Assembly (NCBI RefSeq): GCF_004123835.1
Contig: NZ_MZMU01000026.1
Location: forward strand, 1-64,000
DNA length: 64,000 bases
Direction: 5' to 3'
From: Rhizobium leguminosarum
GTDB lineage: Bacteria > Pseudomonadota > Alphaproteobacteria > Rhizobiales > Rhizobiaceae
In this document: positions 49,282 through 59,241 of the stretch, in pieces
How the letters are laid out: each line of letters starts with the position of its first letter
Position numbering within the stretch: position 1 is the stretch's first letter
The notes under the pieces: model-generated
Databases searched by the model: none
What the model was told of the DNA's origin: nothing
What the model saw: the letters and a program-made list of their open reading frames with translations, nothing else
Translations under genes and position numbers: made by a program

Positions 49282-51138
49282 TCAAAGCGTGCGGCTGCGC
49301 CACAGCCAGGCGTCGATGCGGCTTGCCCGGCCACGCAGCGCCGTTTCCAACGGTCCCTCCATCCGGCCGGACTGCGAGAGCACGCTATCGGGGCCGGCGG
49401 CGCGGACGATTTCGGCGCTCAGCGCCAGTTCGACGCCATGGCGGGCGGCGACCTCCATCAGCCGGCTGCCGACATTGATGGTGTCGCCCGCCGCGGTGAT
49501 CTGCTGCCGGTCGCCGGTGCCCAATCGCGAGGCGACGATCGGGCCACAATGGGCGCCGACCTTGAAGCCGATCTTCTTTTGGGCAAAGCCCGCATGCGCT
49601 TGAAGCCAGGCCCTTGTGCGCTCGCACAGACTGACTGCGCAAGCGGCGGCACGGGCGGCATCGTCATCGGCAGGCTCCGGCAGGCCGAACAGGATCATCG
49701 CCCCGTCGCCCATGAAGCTGGTGATGGCGCCGCCATGGGCGCGCGCCTCCTCGTCGACCAGTTCGAAGAAGCCGCTCAGCATCTCGCTCACCGCCACCGG
49801 CCCCACATTTTCGCTGAGGCCGGTGAAGCCCGAGAGATCGATGAAGATGACGGCGGCGTTCTGCCGCACCGGCGCGGCGAGGAAGTTCGGATCGCGCGCC
49901 AGCCACTCGCCGAGCCCCGGCGCCTCGATGCGCTGCAGAAGCGCGCTCTGCTCGGCGAAATGGCGGGCGCGGCCACGGTCGAGCCAGAGTTCGGCCGCGC
50001 CATAAGCCAGCGCCGGCGGCAGTGCTGCGGCGATCGGCAGCGCCGCACTCAGCCAGTAGCCATGCGCGAAGGCCGACAGATTGAGCATCGCCCAGACGAT
50101 CAGCGTCAGCACGATGATGACATAGCCTGCCGCACTCCGGCGCCAGGCGACCAGCGACACGAGCACGATCGGCAGTCCGATGGCGGTGGCGGCATCGATA
50201 AGCCGCATCCTGCGGTCGCGCACCATGCCGTCGCCGGTAACAAGATGGGTGATCGCCGTCGACATCACCTCGACGCCGGGCATGACGGGATCGAACGGTG
50301 TCGGGAAGACATCGCCGCCGCCGGTGACAGTCGAACCGATGACGACGATGCGGCCTGCCACCGCATCCGCTGGCAGCCTGCCATCCAGCGCATCGGCAGC
50401 GCTGAAGGTGGCGATGCTGCCGTGGCCGCCATAGAATGTCACCGGCAGGCGCTGGCCGATATCAGTGGGAATACGCAGCTTTCCGAGCATGATGGCGTCG
50501 CGTTCGATGGTGGGATCGACGCCGAGCGCCACCGACGCGGCACGCAGCGGAAAAGCCGGATCCAGCCGGTCTGCGGCACGCGAGATCAGCGGAATGAAGC
50601 GCGGCGTGCCGGTCTGGTCGGTTGCGACGTTGACGATGCCGACCGCGGCGGCCTCGGCAAAGCGGGGGAGCGGCAAGAGAAGCTGGTTTGCCTCCGGGAT
50701 GGCGGCAAGCGGATCCTCGGCCGCATCGGTGACCCGCTGGCTGCTTTGCGCAAAAGTGGCCGCGGCCGCAATCACGCTTGGCCCCTGGCGAAGGGCCGAG
50801 GTCAGTGCCGCATCGCCCTCCTCCGGCCCCGGATCGACCAGCAAAATATCGATGGCCACGGCCTTCGGCTTCAGCGCGGTGATCGCATCAACGAGGCGCG
50901 CAAGCGTCGCCCGATTGAGCGGATAGCCGTGCGCCCCAGCGGTGCGGTCGTCGATCGCGACGATCGAGACGACGGGAGGCGGTGTCTTCGCCCCGACGAT
51001 GGCGCTGCGGATATCGGCAAGCGAGGCCTCCATCCGGTCGAGAAGACCGCTTCCGGCATGGAGATTGGTATGGCCGAGCGCAGCTCCCCAAAGACCGGCG
51101 AGCAGCAGCGCGATCACTGTCAGCAGGCGATGATTCAT
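49282..51138 (-). CDS. Adenylate/guanylate cyclase with CHASE2 sensor
   Basis: A 618-residue protein. After an N-terminal helix comes the CHASE2 domain (about residues 30-330, with VVSIVAIDDRTAGAHGYPLN and FPTPFDPVMPGVEV), then three transmembrane helices (about 345-420) and a class III cyclase domain (about 455-600: VIFIDLSGFTGLSENVG with one metal Asp, TSFMGDGAMILFG and the KVGAHCGPIVASRLG region). It is transcribed after a FecR-domain protein with five bases between them. CHASE2 is an extracytoplasmic sensor, so it likely makes cyclic nucleotide in response to a periplasmic signal relayed by FecR. Confidence 0.9.
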   Translation of the reverse strand: MNHRLLTVIALLLAGLWGAALGHTNLHAGSGLLDRMEASLADIRSAIVGAKTPPPVVSIVAIDDRTAGAHGYPLNRATLARLVDAITALKPKAVAIDILLVDPGPEEGDAALTSALRQGPSVIAAAATFAQSSQRVTDAAEDPLAAIPEANQLLLPLPRFAEAAAVGIVNVATDQTGTPRFIPLISRAADRLDPAFPLRAASVALGVDPTIERDAIMLGKLRIPTDIGQRLPVTFYGGHGSIATFSAADALDGRLPADAVAGRIVVIGSTVTGGGDVFPTPFDPVMPGVEVMSTAITHLVTGDGMVRDRRMRLIDAATAIGLPIVLVSLVAWRRSAAGYVIIVLTLIVWAMLNLSAFAHGYWLSAALPIAAALPPALAYGAAELWLDRGRARHFAEQSALLQRIEAPGLGEWLARDPNFLAAPVRQNAAVIFIDLSGFTGLSENVGPVAVSEMLSGFFELVDEEARAHGGAITSFMGDGAMILFGLPEPADDDAARAAACAVSLCERTRAWLQAHAGFAQKKIGFKVGAHCGPIVASRLGTGDRQQITAAGDTINVGSRLMEVAARHGVELALSAEIVRAAGPDSVLSQSGRMEGPLETALRGRASRIDAWLWRSRTL

Positions 51139-51143
51139 GGGAC

Positions 51144-51662
51144 TTATTGGCCGAGACGGGCAAGAAGGGCGGCAGCGCGCGGCGCCGGCCAGCGACGCAC
51201 GACGAGGGGTTCGGTTCCGGCGGTAACGTCGACGCCCTCGCCCGGCGACAGCACCACCGGCTCGCCGGACGGCCGGCGAACCGCGACGCTGCCTCTGACG
51301 ACCAGCACCGAGGTCTGGCCGCCTGCGACATCGACAGCCCATTGGGTGCCGCGCACGGCCGCAATCGCCTGCGGCGTCACGACCTGGAAACCACCTGCGT
51401 GCTGGGTGTTATCGACATCGATGAGAATGGCTTTGCGGCGCAGCGATGCCGAATCGGGGCTGCCGTCACGGTTGCGGTCGACCAGGCTGTAGGCCGCGCC
51501 GGCCTCCGCCGTCACCGTGACGCCGCCGGGACAACTGAGCACCTGACGGGCGCCGGCATCACGCGATACCGTGCAGCCGGCAGACTGCGCAAAGGCCGCC
51601 CCATGCGGAATGAGGCCGAGAGCGAGTGCGGCGGCAAGCCGGCTGCGAAACGTCGTATTCAT
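51144..51662 (-). CDS. Secreted FecR-domain protein
   Basis: A 172-residue protein with a signal peptide (AAALALGLIPHGAAFAQ) and a FecR-type beta domain (KAILIDVDNTQHAGGFQVVT, then PQAIAAVRGTQWAVDVAGGQ and TSVLVVRGSVAVRR). The Ser/Cys pair CTVSRDAGARQVLSCPGG may form a disulfide. It sits in front of the CHASE2 cyclase; FecR-CHASE2-cyclase pairs recur in proteobacteria and are thought to act together. Confidence 0.87.
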   Translation of the reverse strand: MNTTFRSRLAAALALGLIPHGAAFAQSAGCTVSRDAGARQVLSCPGGVTVTAEAGAAYSLVDRNRDGSPDSASLRRKAILIDVDNTQHAGGFQVVTPQAIAAVRGTQWAVDVAGGQTSVLVVRGSVAVRRPSGEPVVLSPGEGVDVTAGTEPLVVRRWPAPRAAALLARLGQ

Positions 51663-51816
51663 GGAAAGTCCCCTTGACCGCGCGGATGGATCTTTTCGAA
51701 AACGCCCGCCAACCGTCTTCTTCCCAACTGTCTTCTTCGATCTGAGGCATGATAGCCGAATTCAAATATTTCCCTAGGCCAAAAAAAGCAAATCGTCGCA
51801 ATCGCCGGTATAATTC

Positions 51817-52962
51817 TTACGTTCTATTATCCGTTTCGGGCGCAGGTCCGGTATAACGCGCCCGCGGCCGGATCAATTCGCCGCTGTCGATCTGTTCCAT
51901 TGCATGGGCAAGCCAACCCGCGGAACGGGCAAGCGAGAACATGATGATCGGCGCCTCCCTCGGAAGATCGAAGGCGGCAGCCATTGCGGCAAGCGCGAAA
52001 TCGACGTTGACCTTCTCGCCCACGATCTCCTCGCCGGTTTGCCGGAGTTCAGCAAACCGCGGCGGCAGGGGGAAGTGCGAAAGCAGCGCTAAGGCCCTGA
52101 TATCGTCATCGGGATAGAGCGGATGGCCGAAGGCCGACAGGCGATTGCCTTGGGCAAGCGTGCGGCGGATCGCCTGCTCCGCCCCGAGCGCGGACGTGGT
52201 CTCGATCAAGGCGTCGACACCCTGCCAGGCGGCGCCATGCAGCGGCCCTGTCAGCGTCGCCAGACCGGACAGCACGGCGGCCGAAAGGGCTGCACCCGCC
52301 GATGCCGTGACCCGCGCTGCAAAGGTCGAGGCGTTGAGTTCATGATCGGCAAGCAGCACCAGCGCGCGGCGCAGGCAATCGGCGGCGTCCGGCCGCTGCC
52401 AGCTTGCCGCAAGCCTGAGATGTAGCGGCCGGTCCGAAGGCCCCGGCGCCAGCGCATCGGCGACGGTGGAGAGAACTCCGCTTGCTTCACGGCGCAGTGC
52501 TGCCTGCGAGCGGCCGAGCGATGGCAGATCCGATGTCACTCGCCCTGCCAGCGCCAGGAACGCCGCCTGAAGCGACGGAGAGGCATGTCTGGTCTCGCTG
52601 CCGGAGGAGAGTGGCTCCGCACCGTTCCAGAGCAGCGCCGCCGCCTGCTCCAGCGTCGCGACTTCAGCGAAACCGGCCGTATCTTTTCCGCGATAGAAAA
52701 GCCGTCCGCCGATGATGGTGGAAATTGCCGAGGACAGAACTGGATCGCCCCAGCGGATCGCCTCGGCGGCGACCGTTTCGGTCTTGCGGCGGCCGGCGTG
52801 GCGTTCGGCAAGCCGCTGTACGTCGGTAGCTTGATAGAGGCTGCGGCGCGGGTCGGCGGGATCGGGCTTGGCGCGGATGCGTCCGCGGCTGACATTGGCA
52901 TAGAGCGTCTGCGGCTTGGTCTTCAGCGCCTGCAGCGCCTCCTCGGCGGTCAGCCACGACAT
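51817..52962 (-). CDS. Citrate synthase-family protein with N-terminal DNA-binding domain
   Basis: A 381-residue protein. Residues 1-60 form an excisionase/MerR-like winged helix (MSWLTAEEALQALKTKPQTL, then YANVSRGRIRAKPDPADPRR). The rest is a compact citrate synthase fold with LADHELNASTFAARV (first catalytic His), SAFGHPLYPDDD (second His; Ala for the usual Gly) and EKVNVDFALAAM (Asp). Fusion of a helix-turn-helix to a metabolic enzyme suggests a regulator that senses citrate or an acyl-CoA. Start ATG 52960-52962 follows gagg. Divergent from a second citrate synthase gene across 83 bases. Confidence 0.88.
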   Translation of the reverse strand: MSWLTAEEALQALKTKPQTLYANVSRGRIRAKPDPADPRRSLYQATDVQRLAERHAGRRKTETVAAEAIRWGDPVLSSAISTIIGGRLFYRGKDTAGFAEVATLEQAAALLWNGAEPLSSGSETRHASPSLQAAFLALAGRVTSDLPSLGRSQAALRREASGVLSTVADALAPGPSDRPLHLRLAASWQRPDAADCLRRALVLLADHELNASTFAARVTASAGAALSAAVLSGLATLTGPLHGAAWQGVDALIETTSALGAEQAIRRTLAQGNRLSAFGHPLYPDDDIRALALLSHFPLPPRFAELRQTGEEIVGEKVNVDFALAAMAAAFDLPREAPIIMFSLARSAGWLAHAMEQIDSGELIRPRARYTGPAPETDNRT

Positions 52963-52973
52963 CGGAGCCTCAC

Positions 52974-53004
52974 ATTGATCAATTGCGTCAAGATTGACGT
53001 CAAT
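52974..53004. promoter_or_regulatory. Two perfect palindromes between the divergent citrate synthase genes
   Basis: attgatcaat (52974-52983) and attgacgtcaat (52993-53004) are perfect palindromes, with a related ttgcgtcaa between them. They share the half-site attga. The position, 12 to 42 bases from both starts, suggests an operator controlling both genes, probably bound by the DNA-binding domain of the 51817-52962 protein. Confidence 0.6.
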
Positions 53005-53045
53005 GAAACTAGGTCGGATCATCCAGACCGTAAAGGAGAAACAAC

Positions 53046-54134
53046 ATGAAAAACGGCTTGGAAGATGTCATTGCTGCCGAAACGCAGCTTTCGGATGTCG
53101 ATGGCGAAGCGGGACGACTGATCATCCGCGGCGTATCGCTGGATCACCTGGTTGCAGACGGCACCTATGAAGGCGTCGCCGCCCTATTGCTCGATGGGCT
53201 GATGGAAAAAAGCTTCGACGAAGCGGAATTGCGCGACTGGTTGGCGCAGGCGCGAACGAGGATTTTCGGCCATATCAAGGCCGCCGACGCCGCCCTGCTC
53301 GCCCTGCCTCCGGTCGATGCAATGCGGGCGCTGATCGCCCGCCTGCCCGACAGCGAGGATTTCGATACCGCTCTCAGCCTTCTGGCTGCGCCCGCAGTTT
53401 TCCTACCGGCGATCCTTCGCATGCAAAGCGGCAAAAGACCGATCGCGCCCGACGCCTCGCTGCCGCAGGCGGCCGATATCCTGCGTATGCTGACCGGAAA
53501 ATTGCCGACCAGGGAGCAGACAGCGGCCCTCGACACCTATCTCGTGACGATTTCGGACCATGGCCTCAATGCCTCGACCTTCGCATCGCGCGTCATCGCC
53601 TCGACGCAGGCCGGCCTCACCTCTTCCGTGCTCGCCGCACTGAGCGCGCTGAAAGGGCCGCTGCATGGCGGCGCGCCCGGTCCTGTGCTCGACATGCTGG
53701 ATGCGATCGGAACGGCGGAGAATGCTTACCCATGGCTCGAGGAAGCACTCGACCGGGGCGAAAGGCTGATGGGCTTCGGCCACCGTATCTACCGCGTTCG
53801 CGATCCGCGCGCCAATGCGCTGAAGGGCGCGCTGAAGCCGCTGATATCAACCGGACAGGTAAACAGCGCCCGCAGTGCGCTGGCGGAAGCCGTGGAGGCT
53901 GCGGCATTGGCGATCCTGAAGGCGCGCAAGCCGAACCGTCCGCTCGACGTCAATGTCGAGTTTTATACCGCGCTGCTGCTCGAAGCGCTCGGCTTTCCGC
54001 GTAAGGCCTTCACCGGCGTCTTCGCGATCGGCCGCACCGTCGGCTGGCTGGCCCATGCCCGCGAACAGGCGCTCGACGGCCGGTTGATCCGGCCACGCTC
54101 GGTCTATATCGGGCCGCTGCCGGCGGCTGCGTGA
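53046..54134 (+). CDS. Citrate synthase / methylcitrate synthase paralog
   Basis: A 362-residue enzyme of the short citrate synthase type. Catalytic region TISDHGLNASTFASRVIAST (His), LMGFGHRIYRVRDPRANALK (His) and LDVNVEFYTALLLEALGFPR where the usual catalytic Asp is Glu, as in some CitA-type enzymes. It condenses oxaloacetate with acetyl-CoA or propionyl-CoA. Strong ribosome-binding site (aaaggagaa). It is a paralog of the divergent DNA-binding fusion and different from the main citrate synthase, which is not in this window. Confidence 0.9.
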   Translation: MKNGLEDVIAAETQLSDVDGEAGRLIIRGVSLDHLVADGTYEGVAALLLDGLMEKSFDEAELRDWLAQARTRIFGHIKAADAALLALPPVDAMRALIARLPDSEDFDTALSLLAAPAVFLPAILRMQSGKRPIAPDASLPQAADILRMLTGKLPTREQTAALDTYLVTISDHGLNASTFASRVIASTQAGLTSSVLAALSALKGPLHGGAPGPVLDMLDAIGTAENAYPWLEEALDRGERLMGFGHRIYRVRDPRANALKGALKPLISTGQVNSARSALAEAVEAAALAILKARKPNRPLDVNVEFYTALLLEALGFPRKAFTGVFAIGRTVGWLAHAREQALDGRLIRPRSVYIGPLPAAA

Positions 54135-54176
54135 AGATTGAATTCGGCGGCAGGGCTATATCCCTGCCGTCGATCC

Positions 54177-54647
54177 TCAGCCGCCGACAAAAGCGGCAAG
54201 CTTGTCGAGCGTCGAGCGGCACCCTTCCTCATTGTCTTCGAGGCGGATCCCGGACGGAATATTGTCGCAGACCATCGTCACATCGGTGCCTCCATCCGCA
54301 GGCGACAACATCGTGCTGACGGTCATCTCGCCGGAAAAGCCCTCGTCCTCGGAATCGAAGACCGTTGCCCAGACGATTCGTTCGTCCGGCACGAGCTTGG
54401 CAAATCGGCCTTCGAACCTGTCTGCCTTGTCGGAGGTCTTGCCCGGCTGCGATGTCTCGTCGTCGGGATAGACGAGCGACATGCTGAAGGCGCCGCCTTC
54501 CCTGCCCTCGAAGGCATGGACGATGCCCTTCATCGTATCAGGCGGAAGCCAGGTGGCGACCGCATCTGCATCGAGGAAGGCGCGGTAGATGCGCTCGCGC
54601 GGCGCTGCGATGAAGCGTGAGACGGTCGTGCTGCGTGAAGGGGTCAT
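54177..54647 (-). CDS. AHSA1/SRPBCC domain protein
   Basis: A 156-residue single-domain protein with the START-like fold of the Aha1 family: VSRFIAAPRERIYRAFLDAD at the N-terminus, GGAFSMSLVYPDDE, FEGRFAKLVPDERIVWATVF in the middle and a helix GCRSTLDKLAAFV at the end. Bacterial members bind small hydrophobic ligands; the function is not known. It is convergent with the citrate synthase paralog and has no operon partner. Confidence 0.85.
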   Translation of the reverse strand: MTPSRSTTVSRFIAAPRERIYRAFLDADAVATWLPPDTMKGIVHAFEGREGGAFSMSLVYPDDETSQPGKTSDKADRFEGRFAKLVPDERIVWATVFDSEDEGFSGEMTVSTMLSPADGGTDVTMVCDNIPSGIRLEDNEEGCRSTLDKLAAFVGG

Positions 54648-54718
54648 GCCGGCAAATTAGCGCAGGCATGGATGTTATCCAGATCGCGCCTCAAACAACG
54701 CGATCTGGTTTGCATGCA

Positions 54719-56347
<1,629 letters not shown>

Positions 56348-56435
56348 GGGATTCACCGGATACCTTTTCAAAAACGATTCCACCAGCCCAAAAATTCTTT
56401 TCCAGAACTTTCGATGCGTCGCGCAGGAATCTGAA

Positions 56436-56469
56436 CAAAAGAAAACCGGCAGACCCTGGGGCCTGCCGG
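56436..56469 (-). terminator. Terminator between secG and pyrG
   Basis: ccggcag (56446-56452) / ctgccgg (56463-56469) stem; on the minus strand followed by TTTTCTTTT. It begins 20 bases past the secG stop, so pyrG needs its own promoter downstream. Confidence 0.75.
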
Positions 56470-56489
56470 CGGTTATGTCGAAGACCGGT

Positions 56490-57035
56490 TTACTGTCCCG
56501 TCGGGACGCCGGAGGGCTGAGCCGGTGCCGGCGCGGCCGGAGCTGCGGGCGTTGCCGGGGCAGTCGTTGCCGGAGCGGTCGTTGAAGGCGCGGTGGCCGC
56601 TGGGGCCTGAGTCGCCGGAGTGCCAGTTGCCGGCGCCCCAGTTGCTGGAGCTTGAGCGGCGGGAGCCTGCGGTGCGGGTGCTGCCGCGCCGCTGCTTGGA
56701 ACGCCGTTGCCGGCCGGCGGGGATGCCGGAGCCTGCGCGCCGCCGAGCGAATCGAGAATACCGTTGCCCTGGCCGCCTGTTGCCGGAATGCGGTCGAGAA
56801 TGTCGCTCGGACGGCCCTCGTAACGTGTCAGGATGCCGAGGCCGAGCGAAGTCAGGAAAAACAGGGTCGCAAGGATCGCGGTCGTGCGCGTCAGCGCATT
56901 GGCCGTGCCGCGGGCCGACATGAAGCCGGAACCGCCGCCGATGCCGAGGCCGCCGCCTTCCGAGCGCTGGATGAGCACGACGCCGACAAGGGCGAGCACG
57001 ATCATGAGATGGATGACAATCAATACGGTCTGCAT
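56490..57035 (-). CDS. secG: Preprotein translocase subunit SecG with long Ala/Pro/Thr tail
   Basis: A 181-residue protein. Residues 1-80 are standard SecG: two membrane helices (LIVIHLMIVLALVGVVLIQ and TAILATLFFLTSLGLGIL) joined by SEGGGLGIGGGSGFMSARGT. The last 85 residues are a low-complexity tail made of ATGAPATGTPATQ-type repeats. SecG supports the SecYE channel. The tail, facing the cytoplasm or periplasm, is typical for rhizobial SecG though longer than in E. coli (110 residues in all). Confidence 0.95.
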   Translation of the reverse strand: MQTVLIVIHLMIVLALVGVVLIQRSEGGGLGIGGGSGFMSARGTANALTRTTAILATLFFLTSLGLGILTRYEGRPSDILDRIPATGGQGNGILDSLGGAQAPASPPAGNGVPSSGAAAPAPQAPAAQAPATGAPATGTPATQAPAATAPSTTAPATTAPATPAAPAAPAPAQPSGVPTGQ

Positions 57036-57166
57036 GGGTCCAGTCCTGCCCGCCTGGAGACGGACATAAGTAAGAATTCTGGCGGCTCTTTACATGAGGC
57101 TTTCATCTATTCCAAGCCCTTCAGCCCGGAATAAACTCGGGAATAAACCCAGGAATAAAAAATGCC

Positions 57167-57937
57167 TCAGGCGAGCAGCGCCTCATAGGCCCGGTAGATG
57201 GCGAGGAAGTCGGCCGCTTTCAAGCTCGCTCCGCCGATCAGCGCGCCATCGACATTGGCAATGCCCATCAGCTCATGGGCATTGGCCGGCTTGACCGAGC
57301 CGCCATAGAGAAGACGCATCTTGCGGCCTTCGTCGCCGAAGCGGGCCACGAGCTCTGCCCGCATGAAGGCATGCGCCTTTTCGACATCACCTGATGTCGG
57401 CGTCACGCCGGTGCCGATCGCCCAGATCGGCTCGTAGGCGATGACTGTGCTCTCGGCGGTGGCGCCGTCCGGAACCGAGGCGGAAAGCTGGCGCTTGATG
57501 ACGTCGAGCGCCTGGCCTGTCCGGCGCTCATCCGCGGTCTCGCCGATGCAGATGATCGCCGTCAGCCCTGCGGCGAAGGCGGCCGCCGCCTTGGCGCGGA
57601 CCAGATGGTCGGTTTCGGCATGGTCGGTGCGCCGCTCGGAATGGCCGACGATGACATAGGTGCCGAAACAATCTGCAATCATCTCGGCAGAGATGTCGCC
57701 GGTATGCGCGCCTGATGGGTTCTGATGGCAGTCCTGAGCGCCGATCGCCAGCGGGCTGTCGGTGCACAGCGCCGTCGCCACATAGAGCAGCGTCGCCGGC
57801 GGGCAGATCAGCGCTTCGACCTTGTCGGCCAACGGCGGGCGAACACCCTCGGCGATCGTCTTGATCTGATCCAGGGAGGCACGCATGCCATTCATTTTCC
57901 AATTTCCCGCCACAAGCGGGCGCACGTCAGGTGTCAT
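57167..57937 (-). CDS. tpiA: Triosephosphate isomerase
   Basis: A 256-residue glycolytic TIM barrel that interconverts the two triose phosphates. Catalytic signatures: AGNWKMNG (Lys), VIVGHSERR (His), IAYEPIWAIGTG (Glu) and RLLYGGSVKPANA. ATG 57935-57937 is the family start, after which secG and pyrG follow on the same strand. Confidence 0.97.
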   Translation of the reverse strand: MTPDVRPLVAGNWKMNGMRASLDQIKTIAEGVRPPLADKVEALICPPATLLYVATALCTDSPLAIGAQDCHQNPSGAHTGDISAEMIADCFGTYVIVGHSERRTDHAETDHLVRAKAAAAFAAGLTAIICIGETADERRTGQALDVIKRQLSASVPDGATAESTVIAYEPIWAIGTGVTPTSGDVEKAHAFMRAELVARFGDEGRKMRLLYGGSVKPANAHELMGIANVDGALIGGASLKAADFLAIYRAYEALLA

Positions 57938-58122
57938 GCCGGCCTTCCACAATCTGCATATGCCTTGGGCAATATCAAAAGCTTGCAGCAAAGAAAAGCA
58001 TCATGCCCTTGACGTAAGGGGAATCTCTGCAATCCCGAGCATATTTCTGCCGAAAACCGCCTTTTGGTTTTTTCTGCGTGCCGTTATCGAAAAAATCGCT
58101 GCACAGTTTTGCGCAATATTCC

Positions 58123-59022
58123 TTAGCCGGCCAGAATCCAGTTCAACACCTTACGCCAGTCGATCATCCGGATCGGCGTCCCGTGATTGCCGGTCTGAAA
58201 CAGCGTGAAACGCGCCGGATACCTTGCATTGTGCAGGCTTTCGAACAGCGCCTGCTGGCTAGCGGCGGCATAGACCGGGTCGCGGCTGCCATGGGCGAAC
58301 CACAGCGGCAGCTTGGCCTTGTAAAAGGCGCTCCTGGTGAAATCGGGATCGGTGACCCCGCTCATGATCAGCATGCCCCTCAGCCGCTTGACGCTGTCAC
58401 TGTTACGCGCAATGCCCCAGCAAACCTGGCTGCCCATCGAAGCGCAGGAAAGGATGATCGGCCGGCCGGGCGATTGCGCGCTGGCATAGCGGATGAGGCC
58501 GGCGATCGCCGCAACGCCGCTGCTGTCGAAGTTCCTGACTGTCGGCGAATAATAAACGCCGCCATTACCGGCGACGAGGTTCTTGAGGCGGTTGAAATTG
58601 CCGCCGAAGCTGTAGTCGTTGGCCCCAAGCCGCCGGTCACCGTCGCGCCCATGGATGAAAATCACCGTGAAGGCGGCATTCCCGGCCGGTCCCACCCTGG
58701 TGACATCGAGCTTGATGCCGTCGACAGACAACGTTTCGTCCGCTTGCGCCTTGCGGATGCCGAGCGCCACATATTTCTGCTGCACCCGCTTTTGCGGGAT
58801 CTGGTCGCGGCCGTTGATATCGCGCATCTCGTCATAGTCGATGACCTCGAAGGCGCCGCCGTCGCCTGTCTGCAAGACGGACTGCTTGGAAAACAGCTCG
58901 TCCTTGAAAGGCGGCAAAGCGTCGGCCGCCTCTGCCGGGCCAACAGCGGACAGGATGGCCGCGGACAAGAAAAACGCCGCAATTGCGGTGATGATGGTGC
59001 AATGACTTGTGGACATTCGCAT
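58123..59022 (-). CDS. Secreted alpha/beta-hydrolase
   Basis: A 299-residue protein with a signal peptide (about residues 1-30, AAFFLSAAILSAVGPAEAA). It carries the oxyanion loop FIHGRDGDRR, the nucleophile elbow SCASMGSQVCWG (Ser), a probable Asp in HGSRDPVYAA and the His in TGNHGTPIRMIDW. It is a periplasmic esterase-like enzyme of unknown substrate. The ATG at 59020-59022 follows agga at nine bases; one two codons later is possible. Transcribed divergently from parE. Confidence 0.8.
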   Translation of the reverse strand: MRMSTSHCTIITAIAAFFLSAAILSAVGPAEAADALPPFKDELFSKQSVLQTGDGGAFEVIDYDEMRDINGRDQIPQKRVQQKYVALGIRKAQADETLSVDGIKLDVTRVGPAGNAAFTVIFIHGRDGDRRLGANDYSFGGNFNRLKNLVAGNGGVYYSPTVRNFDSSGVAAIAGLIRYASAQSPGRPIILSCASMGSQVCWGIARNSDSVKRLRGMLIMSGVTDPDFTRSAFYKAKLPLWFAHGSRDPVYAAASQQALFESLHNARYPARFTLFQTGNHGTPIRMIDWRKVLNWILAG

Positions 59023-59241
59023 TCGGATGGTTCCTGAAGCCTGCCGCCGCTTGCCATTCTGCGCCCGGCAACGCAAATCATTTGGGAAAAGCCCGCCAAA
59101 ACCGGCGGTGTCGCGTATAGAGGTGCTTTCTGGCAAAATCTGCCTGATTCGCAAACGTGGCATGAAATGCGGTGATTTTGGGTCGGCGGCGGATGCCCGC
59201 CCAAGCCAGACCCAAGACAGGATGAAGATCTGAACGGCTCC

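Noticed and set aside
49279..51492. 737-codon plus-strand frame opposite the cyclase and FecR genes
   Set aside because: High GC leaves long antisense frames; the protein is low in hydrophobic residues and spans two real genes.
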